Shown: piece after piece, positions 10,347 through 19,059 of the stretch
Layout: every line of letters starts with the position of its first letter
How positions within the stretch are numbered: the stretch's first letter is position 1
Assembly: GCF_019857225.1 (NCBI RefSeq)
Contig: NZ_JAFJSY010000001.1
Span: 62,001-126,000, forward strand
Direction of reading: 5' to 3'
Source: Streptomyces plumbidurans
GTDB lineage: Bacteria; Actinomycetota; Actinomycetes; Streptomycetales; Streptomycetaceae
Length of the DNA stretch: 64,000 bases
Notes under the pieces: generated by a model
The model's input: the letters and a program-made list of their open reading frames with translations, nothing else
What the model was told of the DNA's origin: nothing
Database searches by the model: none
Position numbers and translations under genes: made by a program

Positions 10347-11818
10347 CAGCAGAGGACTTCGACGTGATCGTCGTCGGCGGTGGGCCGGCCGGTGCCACCG
10401 CCGCCACCGCTGTGGCCCTGCGCGGCCACCGCGTTCTCCTTCTGGAGCAACAGACCTTTCCGCGCTATCAGATCGGCGAGTCGCTGCTGCCCTCCACCGT
10501 GCACGGCGTGTGCCGCATCCTCGGCGTCGAGGACGAGGTCGCCCGCGCGGGCTTCAAGCCCAAGCGGGGTGGCACCTTCCGCTGGGGGCGCAACCGCGAC
10601 CCCTGGCAGTTCTCCTTCGCGCTGTCTCCCCGGCTTGCCGATCCCAGCTCGTTCGCCTACCAGGTCGAACGGTCCAGGTTCGACGCGATCCTCCTGCACA
10701 ACGCCCGTCGGGTCGGCGTGGAGGTGCGCGAGAACTGCCGGGTCACGGGCGTTCTCGCGGACGAGGAGCGGGTGCGCGGCGTCCGCTGGACCGGCCTCGG
10801 CGGCGAGGTGCGCGAGGCGCGGGCCCGCTATGTCGTGGATGCCTCCGGCAACGGCAGCAGGATCCATGGCGAGGTCGGCGGCAGCCGCACGTACTCCGAC
10901 TTCTTCCGCAACATCGCGGTGTTCGGCTACTTCGCCGGAGGTGAACGGCTCCCGGCGCCGAACGAGGGCAACATCTTCTGCGCCGCCTTCGAGGAGGGGT
11001 GGATCTGGTACATCCCGCTGCGCGACGACCTGACCAGCGTGGGAGCGGTGGTGAGCCGGGAGAGCGCCGCCGCGATCCAGCGCGATCCGGCGACGGCCTG
11101 GCGCCGGTTCGTCGACGCATGCCCCGAAATCCGCGACCTCCTGCACGGCGTCGCACAGTCCACCGAGGCGCCGTACGACCAGGTACGCGTGCGCAGGGAC
11201 TGGTCGTACTGGAAGTCGAAGCTGTGGCGGCCCGGCATGGTCCTGGTCGGTGACGCCGCGTGTTTCGTCGACCCGGTGCTCTCCTCCGGCGTGCACCTCG
11301 CCACCTACGGCGCCCTGCTCGCGGCCCGTTCGATCAACGGCGCCCTGGCCGGGACGCTGGACGAGCCGCGCCTGTTCGACGAGTTCGAGGCCCGCTACCG
11401 GCACGAGTACGGTCTTTTCTACGAGTTCCTGGTCTCCTTCTACGACATGCACCAGGACGAGCGATCGTACTTCTGGAAAGCGCGCAAGGTCACGAACGTG
11501 GGCGCGACGGAACTGGAGGCGTTCGTGGATCTCGTCGGCGGCCTCGCCTCCCGCGACACGGCCTTCGGGGGCCCGGAAGAGACGAGCGTCCGCTTGACGA
11601 ACTCCGCCTCGCAACTCGACGAGACCGTCGCCCGCCTCCCGCACTCCGACGGCCTGCGCAATCCCCTCTACGAGTCCGCCACCTTCCGCCACACCTTCCA
11701 GGAGGGCACGATCCTCCAGGAACGCGGCCTGCTGGGCGGCCCGTTGGAAGCCGAGACCCCTCTGCGGGCCGGTGGCCTGGTGGCGTCGGAGGACGGACTC
11801 ACCTGGATCGCTCCGTAA
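10343..11818 (+). CDS. FAD-dependent halogenase
   Basis: 491 aa from GTG 10343, with GGAG 9 nt upstream. FAD-binding GGGPAG is at residues 12-17, then FPRYQIGESLLPS as in flavin halogenases and related monooxygenases. The halogenase signature WxWxIP is present as WIWYIP at 220-225, and a conserved-looking Lys lies in the GFKPKRGG stretch. GDAACFVDP marks the second FAD motif. The long C-terminal region resembles halogenases acting on carrier-bound or phenolic/pyrrolic substrates (CmlS, SgcC3, PltA types, from memory) more than free-tryptophan halogenases. It is coupled to the PKS, so it probably chlorinates the PKS-bound chain or the aryl starter. A flavin reductase is not encoded nearby in the window. 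Confidence 0.88.
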   Translation: MTAEDFDVIVVGGGPAGATAATAVALRGHRVLLLEQQTFPRYQIGESLLPSTVHGVCRILGVEDEVARAGFKPKRGGTFRWGRNRDPWQFSFALSPRLADPSSFAYQVERSRFDAILLHNARRVGVEVRENCRVTGVLADEERVRGVRWTGLGGEVREARARYVVDASGNGSRIHGEVGGSRTYSDFFRNIAVFGYFAGGERLPAPNEGNIFCAAFEEGWIWYIPLRDDLTSVGAVVSRESAAAIQRDPATAWRRFVDACPEIRDLLHGVAQSTEAPYDQVRVRRDWSYWKSKLWRPGMVLVGDAACFVDPVLSSGVHLATYGALLAARSINGALAGTLDEPRLFDEFEARYRHEYGLFYEFLVSFYDMHQDERSYFWKARKVTNVGATELEAFVDLVGGLASRDTAFGGPEETSVRLTNSASQLDETVARLPHSDGLRNPLYESATFRHTFQEGTILQERGLLGGPLEAETPLRAGGLVASEDGLTWIAP

Positions 11819-11851
11819 AACTGAAAGTCGTTTATTGGCCGCCGACTTGGC

Positions 11852-12250
11852 TCAGCGTGCGAACTTCGCCACGGCCGCCGCGGTGACCGGGGTGAAGAAG
11901 TTGACGAGATTGCCGTCGGGGTCGCGGAACAGCAGCGACCGGTTGCCCCAGGGCATCGTGGTGGGCTCCTGGACGAACTCGGTGACGAAGCCGGTCAGGT
12001 TACGGTGCACGCGGTCCACGTCGTCGACGAGGAACTCGACGATCACGCTGCGGTTGTCCGCCGGGCGGGCGGAGCCCGGGCCGAACAGCGGGACGGTGCG
12101 GACGCCGGCGATGGCGAGGGTGGCGTGCGCGGTCCTCAGTTCGGCGAAGTCCTCGGTGGCCCACGTCGCCGGCGTCTCCGTCGCCCGCTCGTAGAACTCG
12201 ACGAGGCGCGCGACGTCGCTGGTGATGATGCGGATCGAGACGAAGTCCAT
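11852..12250 (-). CDS. VOC (glyoxalase/bleomycin-resistance fold) protein
   Basis: 132 aa from ATG 12250, with GGAG upstream. Two beta-alpha-beta-beta-beta repeats are visible: FVSIRIITSDVARLVEFYER near the start, and WGNRSLLFRDPDGNLVNFFTP near the end, the typical metal-site C-terminal strand. Members are small metal-dependent lyases, dioxygenases or drug-binding proteins; which one cannot be told. It is divergent from the WYL regulator, which probably controls it. It ends 34 nt from the halogenase end, so the two genes are convergent. Confidence 0.85.
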   Translation of the reverse strand: MDFVSIRIITSDVARLVEFYERATETPATWATEDFAELRTAHATLAIAGVRTVPLFGPGSARPADNRSVIVEFLVDDVDRVHRNLTGFVTEFVQEPTTMPWGNRSLLFRDPDGNLVNFFTPVTAAAVAKFAR

Positions 12251-12276
12251 GGAGGTCTCCTCGGCTGGTGGGATCC

Positions 12277-12309
12277 CTGACTGCGGGAATCGCTGACTGC
12301 GGGAATCGC
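12277..12309. repeat. perfect 16-bp tandem repeat in VOC/WYL intergenic region
   Basis: The unit CTGACTGCGGGAATCG occurs at 12277-12292 and again immediately at 12293-12308, and the next base continues the pattern. It lies in the 124-bp gap between the divergent VOC and WYL-regulator genes, where promoters are expected. Direct repeats at such a place are a good candidate operator for the WYL protein (inference). Confidence 0.6.
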
Positions 12310-12374
12310 TGTGTTCCGCACGTTAGGCGAGATAGGGGACAGAATCGGTCCTGTATCGGCGTTAGGCTGCGAAC

Positions 12375-13367
12375 ATGCCCCGACCCACCGGCCGCGTGCT
12401 GACACTCCTGGAACTGCTGCAGTCGGGCGGCACCCGGACCGTGGCCGAACTCGCCGACCGGCTCGGCGTCGAAGGGCGTACCGTCCGCCGCTACGTCGGC
12501 CATCTGCTCGACCTCGACGTACCCGTGGAATCGGTGCGCGGCCGCTACGGCGGTTACCGGCTCGCGCCCGGGTACCGGCTCCCTCCGCTCATGCTCAGCG
12601 ACGACGAGGCGCTGGCCGTGCTGCTGGGCCTGATCGCCGGCCGCCGTACGGGACTGACGACGGAGCTCACGGCGGGCGAGACGGCATCGGCCAAGATCCG
12701 GCGCGTGCTGCCGAAGCACATGGCCGGGCGGCTCGACACGCTCCTGGATGCTCTCGCCTTCACGGATCGGCCCGGCGCCCTCGACACTCCGGACGCCGGC
12801 GTCCTGCTCACCCTCGCCGATGCGGTCCGTCACCGCAGACCGGTCTCGATCCGCTACACCGACCGTGCGGGCCAGGGCAGTGAACGGACGTTGCACGCGT
12901 ACGGGATCGTCGCCCACGCGGGCCGGTGGTACGTCACCGGCCAGGACGCCCGGATCGGCGAGGACCGTACGTTCCGACTGGATCGCATCGCGGACGCGAG
13001 GGCCCTGCCCGGTTCCTTCGAGGTGCCGGAAGGTCCCGATCCGGCGCAACGCGTGTTGTCGGGCTTCGCCACGGCCGAGTACCGGCATGAGGTGACACTG
13101 CGGATCCAGGGGACGGCCGAGCAGATCCGCGCCCATCTCCCGGTCGGAGTCGCGAAGTTGACGGAGCACGAGCCCGCGACGCCGGCGGGCCGGGACCGGG
13201 CGGGCGAGCGCTGGCTGCGCGTCGAGCTACGGGTGGAGCGGCTCGACTGGCTGCCCGCGGTACTCGCCGCCCTCGACCGGCCGTTCGTCATCGAGCGCCC
13301 CGATGAACTGCGCGATCTCGTCGTCGCACTCGCCGACCGCCTCGCGTCCCGCGCCCGCAAGCCCTGA
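12375..13367 (+). CDS. WYL-domain transcriptional regulator (YafY/DeoR-like)
   Basis: 330 aa from ATG 12375. An N-terminal helix-turn-helix (LLELLQSGGTRTVAELADRL, then RTVRRYVGHL) is followed by the VESVRGRYGGYRLAPGYRLP stretch typical of YafY-type regulators. The WYL domain is seen around residues 155-215 with HAYGIVAHAGRWYVTGQD, where WYV stands for WYL, and a C-terminal WCX-like extension follows. Such proteins act as ligand-responsive DNA-binding regulators in the cytoplasm. It is divergent from the VOC gene and probably binds the tandem repeat between them. Confidence 0.9.
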   Translation: MPRPTGRVLTLLELLQSGGTRTVAELADRLGVEGRTVRRYVGHLLDLDVPVESVRGRYGGYRLAPGYRLPPLMLSDDEALAVLLGLIAGRRTGLTTELTAGETASAKIRRVLPKHMAGRLDTLLDALAFTDRPGALDTPDAGVLLTLADAVRHRRPVSIRYTDRAGQGSERTLHAYGIVAHAGRWYVTGQDARIGEDRTFRLDRIADARALPGSFEVPEGPDPAQRVLSGFATAEYRHEVTLRIQGTAEQIRAHLPVGVAKLTEHEPATPAGRDRAGERWLRVELRVERLDWLPAVLAALDRPFVIERPDELRDLVVALADRLASRARKP

Positions 13368-13428
13368 CGGCGAGGAGCCAGGAATTCGGGCCACGAGACG
13401 GCCCGGTGAGGTCGGCGGCAGGCGAAGC

Positions 13429-14160
13429 TCACTCCCAGACGACGACGTTGCGCCGCACCGGCACCGTGGAGTCACCGCTCGCGAACAGCTCCGGTGAATG
13501 CGCCCGGATCCGCTCGATGTCGCTGAAGACGGCCCGCAGATGAGCACGCATGGCGGTGCGGGCCGAAGCAAGATTCCCGTCGACGATCGCATCGAAGATC
13601 GCGTGATGCTGGTCGGCAAGGGCGGCCGGGGACACCTTTTCGTGCAGGCCCAGGCGCCGGGCGCGGTCCAGGTGGCCCTTGGCGGCGGCGACGGTGGTCC
13701 AGACGTTGCCGTGGCCGCTCAGTTTCATCAGGCCCTGGTGGAAGGCCTCGTCGAGGGCGAAGAACTCCTCCAGGCCGAGGTCCGTGCGTCGCTGGCGTGT
13801 CAGGTTGTCGCGCAGTTCCCCGACCACCGCGGGGTCGAGTTGCTCGGGCAGGTAGTCCAGCGAGGCCAGCTCGACCGCCTCCCGGAGGAACTGTGCGTCG
13901 GCGACCTGGGCCGGGTCGACGCGGGACACGAACGACCCGATCTTCGGGAAGACCTGCACCAGGCCCTCTTGGGCCAGCATGATCAGGCTCTCCCGCACCG
14001 GGGTGCGGCTGACACCCAGTTCCGCGGCGAGTTCGTTCTCCGACAGGGCGGCGCCCGGGGCGAGTTCGAGGGTCAGCACCATCTGACGCAGCCGCAGATA
14101 GATGTCGCGCCGGCTGGTCCGCCGACCCGCCTGCCGCCCGTTCGATTCGCCCATGTCCAC
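13429..14160 (-). CDS. GntR-family (FCD subfamily) transcriptional regulator
   Basis: 243 aa. Winged HTH of the GntR type at about residues 18-85 ([20 protein letters not shown]), followed by an all-helical FCD ligand domain ([22 protein letters not shown] with its metal-binding His). The start is uncertain: GTG 14160 gives MDMGES, ATG 14154 would remove two residues, and neither has a clear RBS. It is divergent from the mannonate-dehydratase-like gene, and a perfect GntR-type palindrome lies between them, so it is probably its sugar-acid-responsive repressor. Confidence 0.9.
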   Translation of the reverse strand: MDMGESNGRQAGRRTSRRDIYLRLRQMVLTLELAPGAALSENELAAELGVSRTPVRESLIMLAQEGLVQVFPKIGSFVSRVDPAQVADAQFLREAVELASLDYLPEQLDPAVVGELRDNLTRQRRTDLGLEEFFALDEAFHQGLMKLSGHGNVWTTVAAAKGHLDRARRLGLHEKVSPAALADQHHAIFDAIVDGNLASARTAMRAHLRAVFSDIERIRAHSPELFASGDSTVPVRRNVVVWE

Positions 14161-14226
14161 ATCTTACGTAGCACCACCACCGGTCGTAGCAGCGGAAACG
14201 GGTGTTGCCGTGCTGCCCGACAGCTG

Positions 14227-14238
14227 CTTGTATACAAG
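14227..14238. promoter_or_regulatory. GntR/FCD operator palindrome
   Basis: CTTGTATACAAG is a perfect 12-bp palindrome. It matches the TTGTATACAA type of site bound by FadR/FCD-subfamily GntR proteins (established for the family, recalled). It lies 29 nt before the enolase-family gene and 67 nt before the GntR gene, so it could control both. Confidence 0.65.
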
Positions 14239-14266
14239 TACTGTACGACAGGGATGGGAGTCGCAC

Positions 14267-15475
14267 GTGAGCACAATCGAGCGGGCCGAGGTGCTCGTCT
14301 CCTCGCCGGGGCGCACCTTCGTGACGCTGCGCATCACGACGACCGACGGGGTCACCGGCCTCGGCGACGCCACGCTCAACGGCCGCGAGCTGGCCGTGGC
14401 GAGCTATCTGCGCGACCACGTGGTGCCGCTGCTGATCGGCAGGGATCCGGCCCGCATCGAGGACATGTGGCAGTTCATCTACAAGGGCGCCTACTGGCGG
14501 CGCGGTCCCGTCACCATGACCGCGATCTCCGCCGTCGACACCGCCCTGTGGGACATCAAGGGCAAGGTGGCCGGCCTCCCGGTCTACCAGCTCCTCGGCG
14601 GCCGCTCCCGCGACGGCGTGCTGGTCTACTCGCATGCCAGCGGCACCGACGTGCCCTCCCTGCTCGACGACGTCGAGCGTTATCTGGAGCTCGGCTACAA
14701 GGCCGTGCGCGCGCAGGCCGCCGTGCCCGACGTCGGGGGCACCTACGGCGTGCGCGAGGGCAAGGTCTACGAGCCCGCCGCGACCGAGCTGCCGGACGAG
14801 CAGCCCTGGGACACCGAGGCCTATCTGAGCTTCGCGCCCGGTTATCTGGAGGCCGTCCGCGAACGGTTCGGCTTCGGCTTCCACCTGCTGCACGACGTGC
14901 ACCACCGGCTGACCCCCATCGAGGCGGCCCGCTTCGGCAAGAGTGTCGAGAGCTGCCGGCTGTTCTGGATGGAGGACCCGACCCCTGCCGAGAACCAGGA
15001 GTCCTTCCGCCTCATCCGCGAGCACACCACCACGCCGATCGCGGTCGGCGAGGTGATGAACTCGATCTGGGACGTCAAGGACCTCATCACCGAGCAACTC
15101 ATCGACTACGTCCGCACCACCGTCGTGCACGCGGGCGGCATCACCCATCTGCGGCGGATCTTCGACCTCGCCGCGCTCCACCAGGTGCGCACCGGCTCGC
15201 ACGGGGCGACCGACCTCTCCCCCGTCAGCATGGCCGCCGCCGTCCATCTCGACCTCGCCGTACCCAACTTCGGCATCCAGGAGCACATGGGCCACCCCGA
15301 CGAGACGGCCGAGGTCTTCCGCACCGGCGTCACCTTCGCCGACGGCATGCTCAACCCCTCCGACGAGCCGGGCCTCGGCGTCGACTACGACGACAAGGCC
15401 GCCGCACACTTCCCGTACCAACGGCGCTACCTCCCGGTCGCCCGCCGCCTGGACGGCTCGGTACACGACTGGTGA
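14267..15475 (+). CDS. D-mannonate dehydratase-like enolase-superfamily enzyme (ManD/RspA)
   Basis: 402 aa from GTG 14267, with GGGAG upstream, the usual ManD length. N-terminal capping domain, then a beta-barrel with [12 protein letters not shown] (metal ligand Asp and the ManD His), [13 protein letters not shown] and [11 protein letters not shown] (the two further metal-binding Glu), and [10 protein letters not shown] near the end. Family members dehydrate D-mannonate, sometimes D-gluconate, to 2-keto-3-deoxygluconate, Mg-dependent, in hexuronate breakdown. Some RspA-like members have low or other activity. It is divergent from a GntR regulator; no other hexuronate genes are nearby. Confidence 0.88.
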   Translation: MSTIERAEVLVSSPGRTFVTLRITTTDGVTGLGDATLNGRELAVASYLRDHVVPLLIGRDPARIEDMWQFIYKGAYWRRGPVTMTAISAVDTALWDIKGKVAGLPVYQLLGGRSRDGVLVYSHASGTDVPSLLDDVERYLELGYKAVRAQAAVPDVGGTYGVREGKVYEPAATELPDEQPWDTEAYLSFAPGYLEAVRERFGFGFHLLHDVHHRLTPIEAARFGKSVESCRLFWMEDPTPAENQESFRLIREHTTTPIAVGEVMNSIWDVKDLITEQLIDYVRTTVVHAGGITHLRRIFDLAALHQVRTGSHGATDLSPVSMAAAVHLDLAVPNFGIQEHMGHPDETAEVFRTGVTFADGMLNPSDEPGLGVDYDDKAAAHFPYQRRYLPVARRLDGSVHDW

Positions 15476-15566
15476 ACGCGAGCCCCCGGCCCTGCGGGCA
15501 CACGGCACGAGCACCCCGGTGCTTGAACTCGCTTTCGCGGCAGGGGCGTTGCCTTACGGCCGCGCG

Positions 15567-16742
15567 TCAAGCCGCCCGGCCCCACCGCACATGCAGAGTG
15601 GTCGGCTTGCGGAAGACCAACCCCTCCGGGGCCGACGGACGCTCCGGGTCGAGACGCAGGCCCGGAAGGCGCTGCAGCAGGTGGCGGAGGGCGGTTCGGG
15701 TTTCCAGGCGGGCCAGGTGGGCGGCGATGCAGTGGTGGGGGCCATGTGCGAAGGCCAGTTGGAGGCGTGCGTTCGGGCGGCGTACGTCGAACCGGTCGGG
15801 GTCGGGGAAGACGGCCGGGTCGCGGTTGGCGCCCGCGAGGGAGACGGTGACCGGGTCGCCCTCGCGGATCGTGGCGGGGCCCAGTTGGATGTCGCGGGTG
15901 GCGTAGCGGTCGACGACCAGGGCGCCGGGTTCGAGCCGCAGCGACTCCTCGATCGCACCGTCCAGGAGGTCGAAGTCGGCCCGGAGGAGGGCGAGTTGGT
16001 CCGGGTTGCGAAGCAGCAGGAGCAGCGCGTTGGTGATCATCGCCTCGGTCGTCTCGATGCCCCCGAACATCATGACCGCGGCGTTGGAGGCCACTTCGGG
16101 CGGCTCCAGCCGGTCCGCCGCCGCGACGAGCAGCGAGGCGCTGTGCCGGTCGGCGACCGTGCTCTCGACGGCGGCCCGCAACTGCGCGTACGCCGCGGGG
16201 CCCTCGGTGCCCGCGCCCCGTCCGGCCGTGATCTCCGAGACCGACCGGACGATGGCGTCGTACCAGGCGAGGACGGTCTCGGCGGTGGTGCCGGCCAGCC
16301 CGAGCGCCTCGGTGACCACGGCGACCGCGAGCGGCCCGGCGAAGGCGCGGCGTAGTTCGGCGGCGCCCGCCGGTTCCAGCGCGTCGACGAGCCGCCCGGT
16401 CTCCCGCTCGATGAACGCGGCGAACCCGTCGTGCACTTGGCGTGGCCGGAAGGGGGCGTTGAAGGGTTCGCGGTGCCGGGTGTGCTGTTCGCCGTCCAGG
16501 GACAGCATGCTCGGCCCGACGACCTGCGCGGTGGAGAAGCGGGGGTCGTCGACGGTGAAGGTGCGGGCGTCCCGCATCACGTCGAGCGCCAGGTCGCGCC
16601 GGGTCACCAGCCAGCCGCCCAACTCGGGCAACCAGGACACGGGCTCGTGCTCGCGCAGCAGGGCGAGCCGTGGGTGGGGGTCCGCGGTGAGTTCGGCAAG
16701 GGTGGTCGCGGCACCGATCGGGAAGGCCGCGGCGACGCTCAT
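15567..16742 (-). CDS. cytochrome P450
   Basis: 391 aa from ATG 16742. Bacterial class P450 with I-helix GGIETTE at 227-233, ExxR as ESLR at 266-269, and heme-binding FAHGPHHC with Cys338. The residue two after the Cys is Ala (CIA) instead of the usual Gly (CxG). The protein is soluble and would need ferredoxin and reductase from elsewhere. It is divergent from the beta-helix protein with a 120-bp gap, and convergent with the ManD-like gene. Its substrate is unknown; it could tailor the spore pigment or the PKS product, both within 10 kb. Confidence 0.93.
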   Translation of the reverse strand: MSVAAAFPIGAATTLAELTADPHPRLALLREHEPVSWLPELGGWLVTRRDLALDVMRDARTFTVDDPRFSTAQVVGPSMLSLDGEQHTRHREPFNAPFRPRQVHDGFAAFIERETGRLVDALEPAGAAELRRAFAGPLAVAVVTEALGLAGTTAETVLAWYDAIVRSVSEITAGRGAGTEGPAAYAQLRAAVESTVADRHSASLLVAAADRLEPPEVASNAAVMMFGGIETTEAMITNALLLLLRNPDQLALLRADFDLLDGAIEESLRLEPGALVVDRYATRDIQLGPATIREGDPVTVSLAGANRDPAVFPDPDRFDVRRPNARLQLAFAHGPHHCIAAHLARLETRTALRHLLQRLPGLRLDPERPSAPEGLVFRKPTTLHVRWGRAA

Positions 16743-16862
16743 CGTGGGCCCTGCTCGGGCGCGGAGAAACTCATCACAGGGCAGACTACTGCCGGGTCAT
16801 GACACGCCGCCGGATGGCCCATCCTCCCGGTAAGTGGCCGATCCGGTCATAGCGTTCGGAAT

Positions 16863-17921
16863 ATGACCAAATACCGCATCGCCTACCTGATGTGTACCGC
16901 AGTGGTCGTCGGGACGGGACTTGGTGCCGCTCCGCCGGCCGCTCACCACGACGTTCATGTGGTCTGGCCGGGCCAGTCGATCCAGAAGGCGGTGGACGCC
17001 GCCGAGAGCGGGGACACCGTCCTGCTGGCCCCCGGCACCTTCCACGAGAGCGTCAAGGTGACCACGCCCGGCCTGACCCTGCGGGGCATGGGGCGCAGCA
17101 CGGTGCTCGAACCCGGCACGAAGAAGGCCGCCGAGAGCTGCTCCGAGGGCGGCAACGGCATCTGTGTCGTGGGGACGAAGGACCGTGACCTCCAGGGCGT
17201 CACCATCGCCTCCCTGACCGTGACCGGCTTCGCCAGGAGCGGCGTGTTCGGCATGGCGACCGACGGTCTGACCGTGCGGAACGTGACCGCGGTGAAGAAC
17301 GGCGTGTGGGGCATCGCCCAGGAGCGTTCGGTGCGCAGCGTGATCCGGGACAACACCGCCCAGGACAACGGCGACGCGGGCGTGTTCCTCGCCAACACCA
17401 TCAAGGAGGAGGCGGGCGCCTCCGACACCCACGGAACGGTCGTCGACAGCAACCGCCTCGAGGGCAACCGCATCGGCGTCACCGTCCGGCGGCTGCGCGA
17501 TCTCACCGTCATGCGCAACCACGTCACCGGCAACTGCGCGGGCGTGTTCGTCGTCGGTGACGAGAACAAGCCCAAGGCCGGCGACCTCGCGGTGCGCGAC
17601 AACTTCGTGGCGCAGAACAACAAGTCGTGCCCGAAGACGGACCGGCTGGACGCGCTGCAGGGTTCCGGCATCGTCGTGACCGGCGCCGAGGACACCGCCG
17701 TGACGGGCAACGTGGTCAAGGACAACGCCGGCAAGTCCCCGATGTCGGGCGGCATCGTGCTGTTCAAGAGCTTCGTGGGCGTCACCAGCGACCGCAATCG
17801 CATCACCGGCAACGTGCTCAAGGGCAACGCGCCGGCCGACCTCGTCAACACGGACCTGGGCAAGAACAACACCTTCCAGGGCAACTCCTGCCGCGCGTCC
17901 AAGCCCGCGGGGCTGTGCTGA
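16863..17921 (+). CDS. secreted right-handed parallel beta-helix protein (NosD/pectate-lyase-like)
   Basis: 352 aa from ATG 16863. A signal peptide of about 28 residues ends near AAPPAAHH. WPGQSIQKAVDAAESGDTVL is the typical start of NosD/DUF1565 beta-helix proteins. About ten short coils of the VxxNxVxGNxxGV kind follow (NRLEGNRIGVTVRR, NHVTGNCAGVFV, NRITGNVLKGN). Three Cys pairs could form disulfides. It is secreted or surface-bound and may bind or cleave polysaccharide, but no catalytic set is evident. It is 31 nt upstream of the methyltransferase, so probably co-transcribed with it. Confidence 0.85.
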   Translation: MTKYRIAYLMCTAVVVGTGLGAAPPAAHHDVHVVWPGQSIQKAVDAAESGDTVLLAPGTFHESVKVTTPGLTLRGMGRSTVLEPGTKKAAESCSEGGNGICVVGTKDRDLQGVTIASLTVTGFARSGVFGMATDGLTVRNVTAVKNGVWGIAQERSVRSVIRDNTAQDNGDAGVFLANTIKEEAGASDTHGTVVDSNRLEGNRIGVTVRRLRDLTVMRNHVTGNCAGVFVVGDENKPKAGDLAVRDNFVAQNNKSCPKTDRLDALQGSGIVVTGAEDTAVTGNVVKDNAGKSPMSGGIVLFKSFVGVTSDRNRITGNVLKGNAPADLVNTDLGKNNTFQGNSCRASKPAGLC

Positions 17922-17952
17922 CCAGGACACGAGAGAAGAAGGGAAGCGGCAC

Positions 17953-18981
17953 ATGACGACCGCACAGACCGCCCCGACGCCGTCCATGCGGCTGAGGGAG
18001 CTCGCGTTCGCGGCGGCATGTGCCGCAGCGATCCGGGCAGCCGCCCGGCTGGGCGTACCCGACGCGCTCGGCGACAGCCCGATGACCGTGGAGGACCTCG
18101 CGGCCGCGGTGAAGGCCGAGGCCCGCCCGCTAAGGCGGCTGCTGCGCACCCTGTCCTGCTACGACATCTTCGCCGAGCTGCCGGACGGGACGTTCGCGCA
18201 CACCGACGTCTCCAGGCTGCTGCGCGAGGACGCTCCGGACAGCCTGCGCGCCATCTCGCTGTGGTGCACCGAGCCATGGACGTGGGACGCCTGGCCGAGG
18301 CTCGACGAGGCGGTGCGCACCGGGCGCAACGTCATCGAGGACCTGTACGGCAAGGAGTTCTTCCCCTACCTCAACGAGGACGCCCCGGAGTCGGCCGACG
18401 TCTTCAACCGCGCCATGACGACCTCCAGCGTGCAGTCGGCGCGCGATGTCGCCGAGTTCCTCGATCTGTCGGGGAGTTCGTCGGTCGCCGACCTGGGCGG
18501 CGGTCAGGGTCACGTGGTGGCCAGCCTGCTGGAGAAGTACCCCTCGATGCGGGGCACGTTGATGGATCTGCCCCGGGTGGTGGAGAACGCGGTGCCCAGG
18601 CTGCGCCCCGGGGGCGACCTCGCCGAGCGGGCGCGCATCGTGCCCGGCGACGTCCGGGAGGCCGTGCCCGTCGAGGCGGATGTCTACGTCATCAAGAACA
18701 TCCTGGAGTGGGACGACGAGAGCACCGCCCGTACGCTGCGCAACGTCCGTGCGGCGGGCGGCCCGGGCACCCGGGTCGTGGTCATCGAGAACCTCGTCGA
18801 CGACACGCCCTCGATGCGGTTCAGCACCGCGATGGACCTGCTGCTGCTCCTGAACGTCGGCGGTGCCAAGCACACCACGCAGAGCATGGTCGACCGGCTG
18901 ACCGAGGCGGGTCTGGTCATCGACGACATCCGGCCGGTCAATCCCTATCTGCACGCCTTCGACTGTCACGTGCCCGGCTGA
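17953..18981 (+). CDS. SAM-dependent O-methyltransferase (small-molecule type)
   Basis: 342 aa from ATG 17953. An N-terminal dimerisation/winged-helix region (ELAFAAACAAAIRAAARLGV, DALGDSPMTVEDLAAAV) is followed by a Rossmann SAM site VADLGGGQGHVV at about 180-191 and DLPRVVENA. This is the methyltransf_2 fold of TcmO/DnrK-like polyketide O-methyltransferases. The C-terminal IKNILEWDDE and IENLVDD are also typical. It converges with the whiE-type operon across a strong terminator, so a role in methylating the pigment is plausible but not shown. Confidence 0.88.
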   Translation: MTTAQTAPTPSMRLRELAFAAACAAAIRAAARLGVPDALGDSPMTVEDLAAAVKAEARPLRRLLRTLSCYDIFAELPDGTFAHTDVSRLLREDAPDSLRAISLWCTEPWTWDAWPRLDEAVRTGRNVIEDLYGKEFFPYLNEDAPESADVFNRAMTTSSVQSARDVAEFLDLSGSSSVADLGGGQGHVVASLLEKYPSMRGTLMDLPRVVENAVPRLRPGGDLAERARIVPGDVREAVPVEADVYVIKNILEWDDESTARTLRNVRAAGGPGTRVVVIENLVDDTPSMRFSTAMDLLLLLNVGGAKHTTQSMVDRLTEAGLVIDDIRPVNPYLHAFDCHVPG

Positions 18982-19003
18982 CGCGGCCGTTCACATCCGG
19001 ACG

Positions 19004-19047
19004 CACCGGTGGCCGGGCCCGCGACGCTGCGGGTCCGGCCACCGGTG
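19004..19047. terminator. strong bidirectional hairpin terminator
   Basis: Arms at 19004-19022 and 19029-19047 form a 19-bp stem with a single G-T pair and a 6-nt loop (GACGCT). It starts 23 nt after the methyltransferase stop and ends 13 nt before the cyclase stop on the other strand, so it can end both convergent transcripts. Confidence 0.85.
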
Positions 19048-19059
19048 TGTCCGGCCGGT

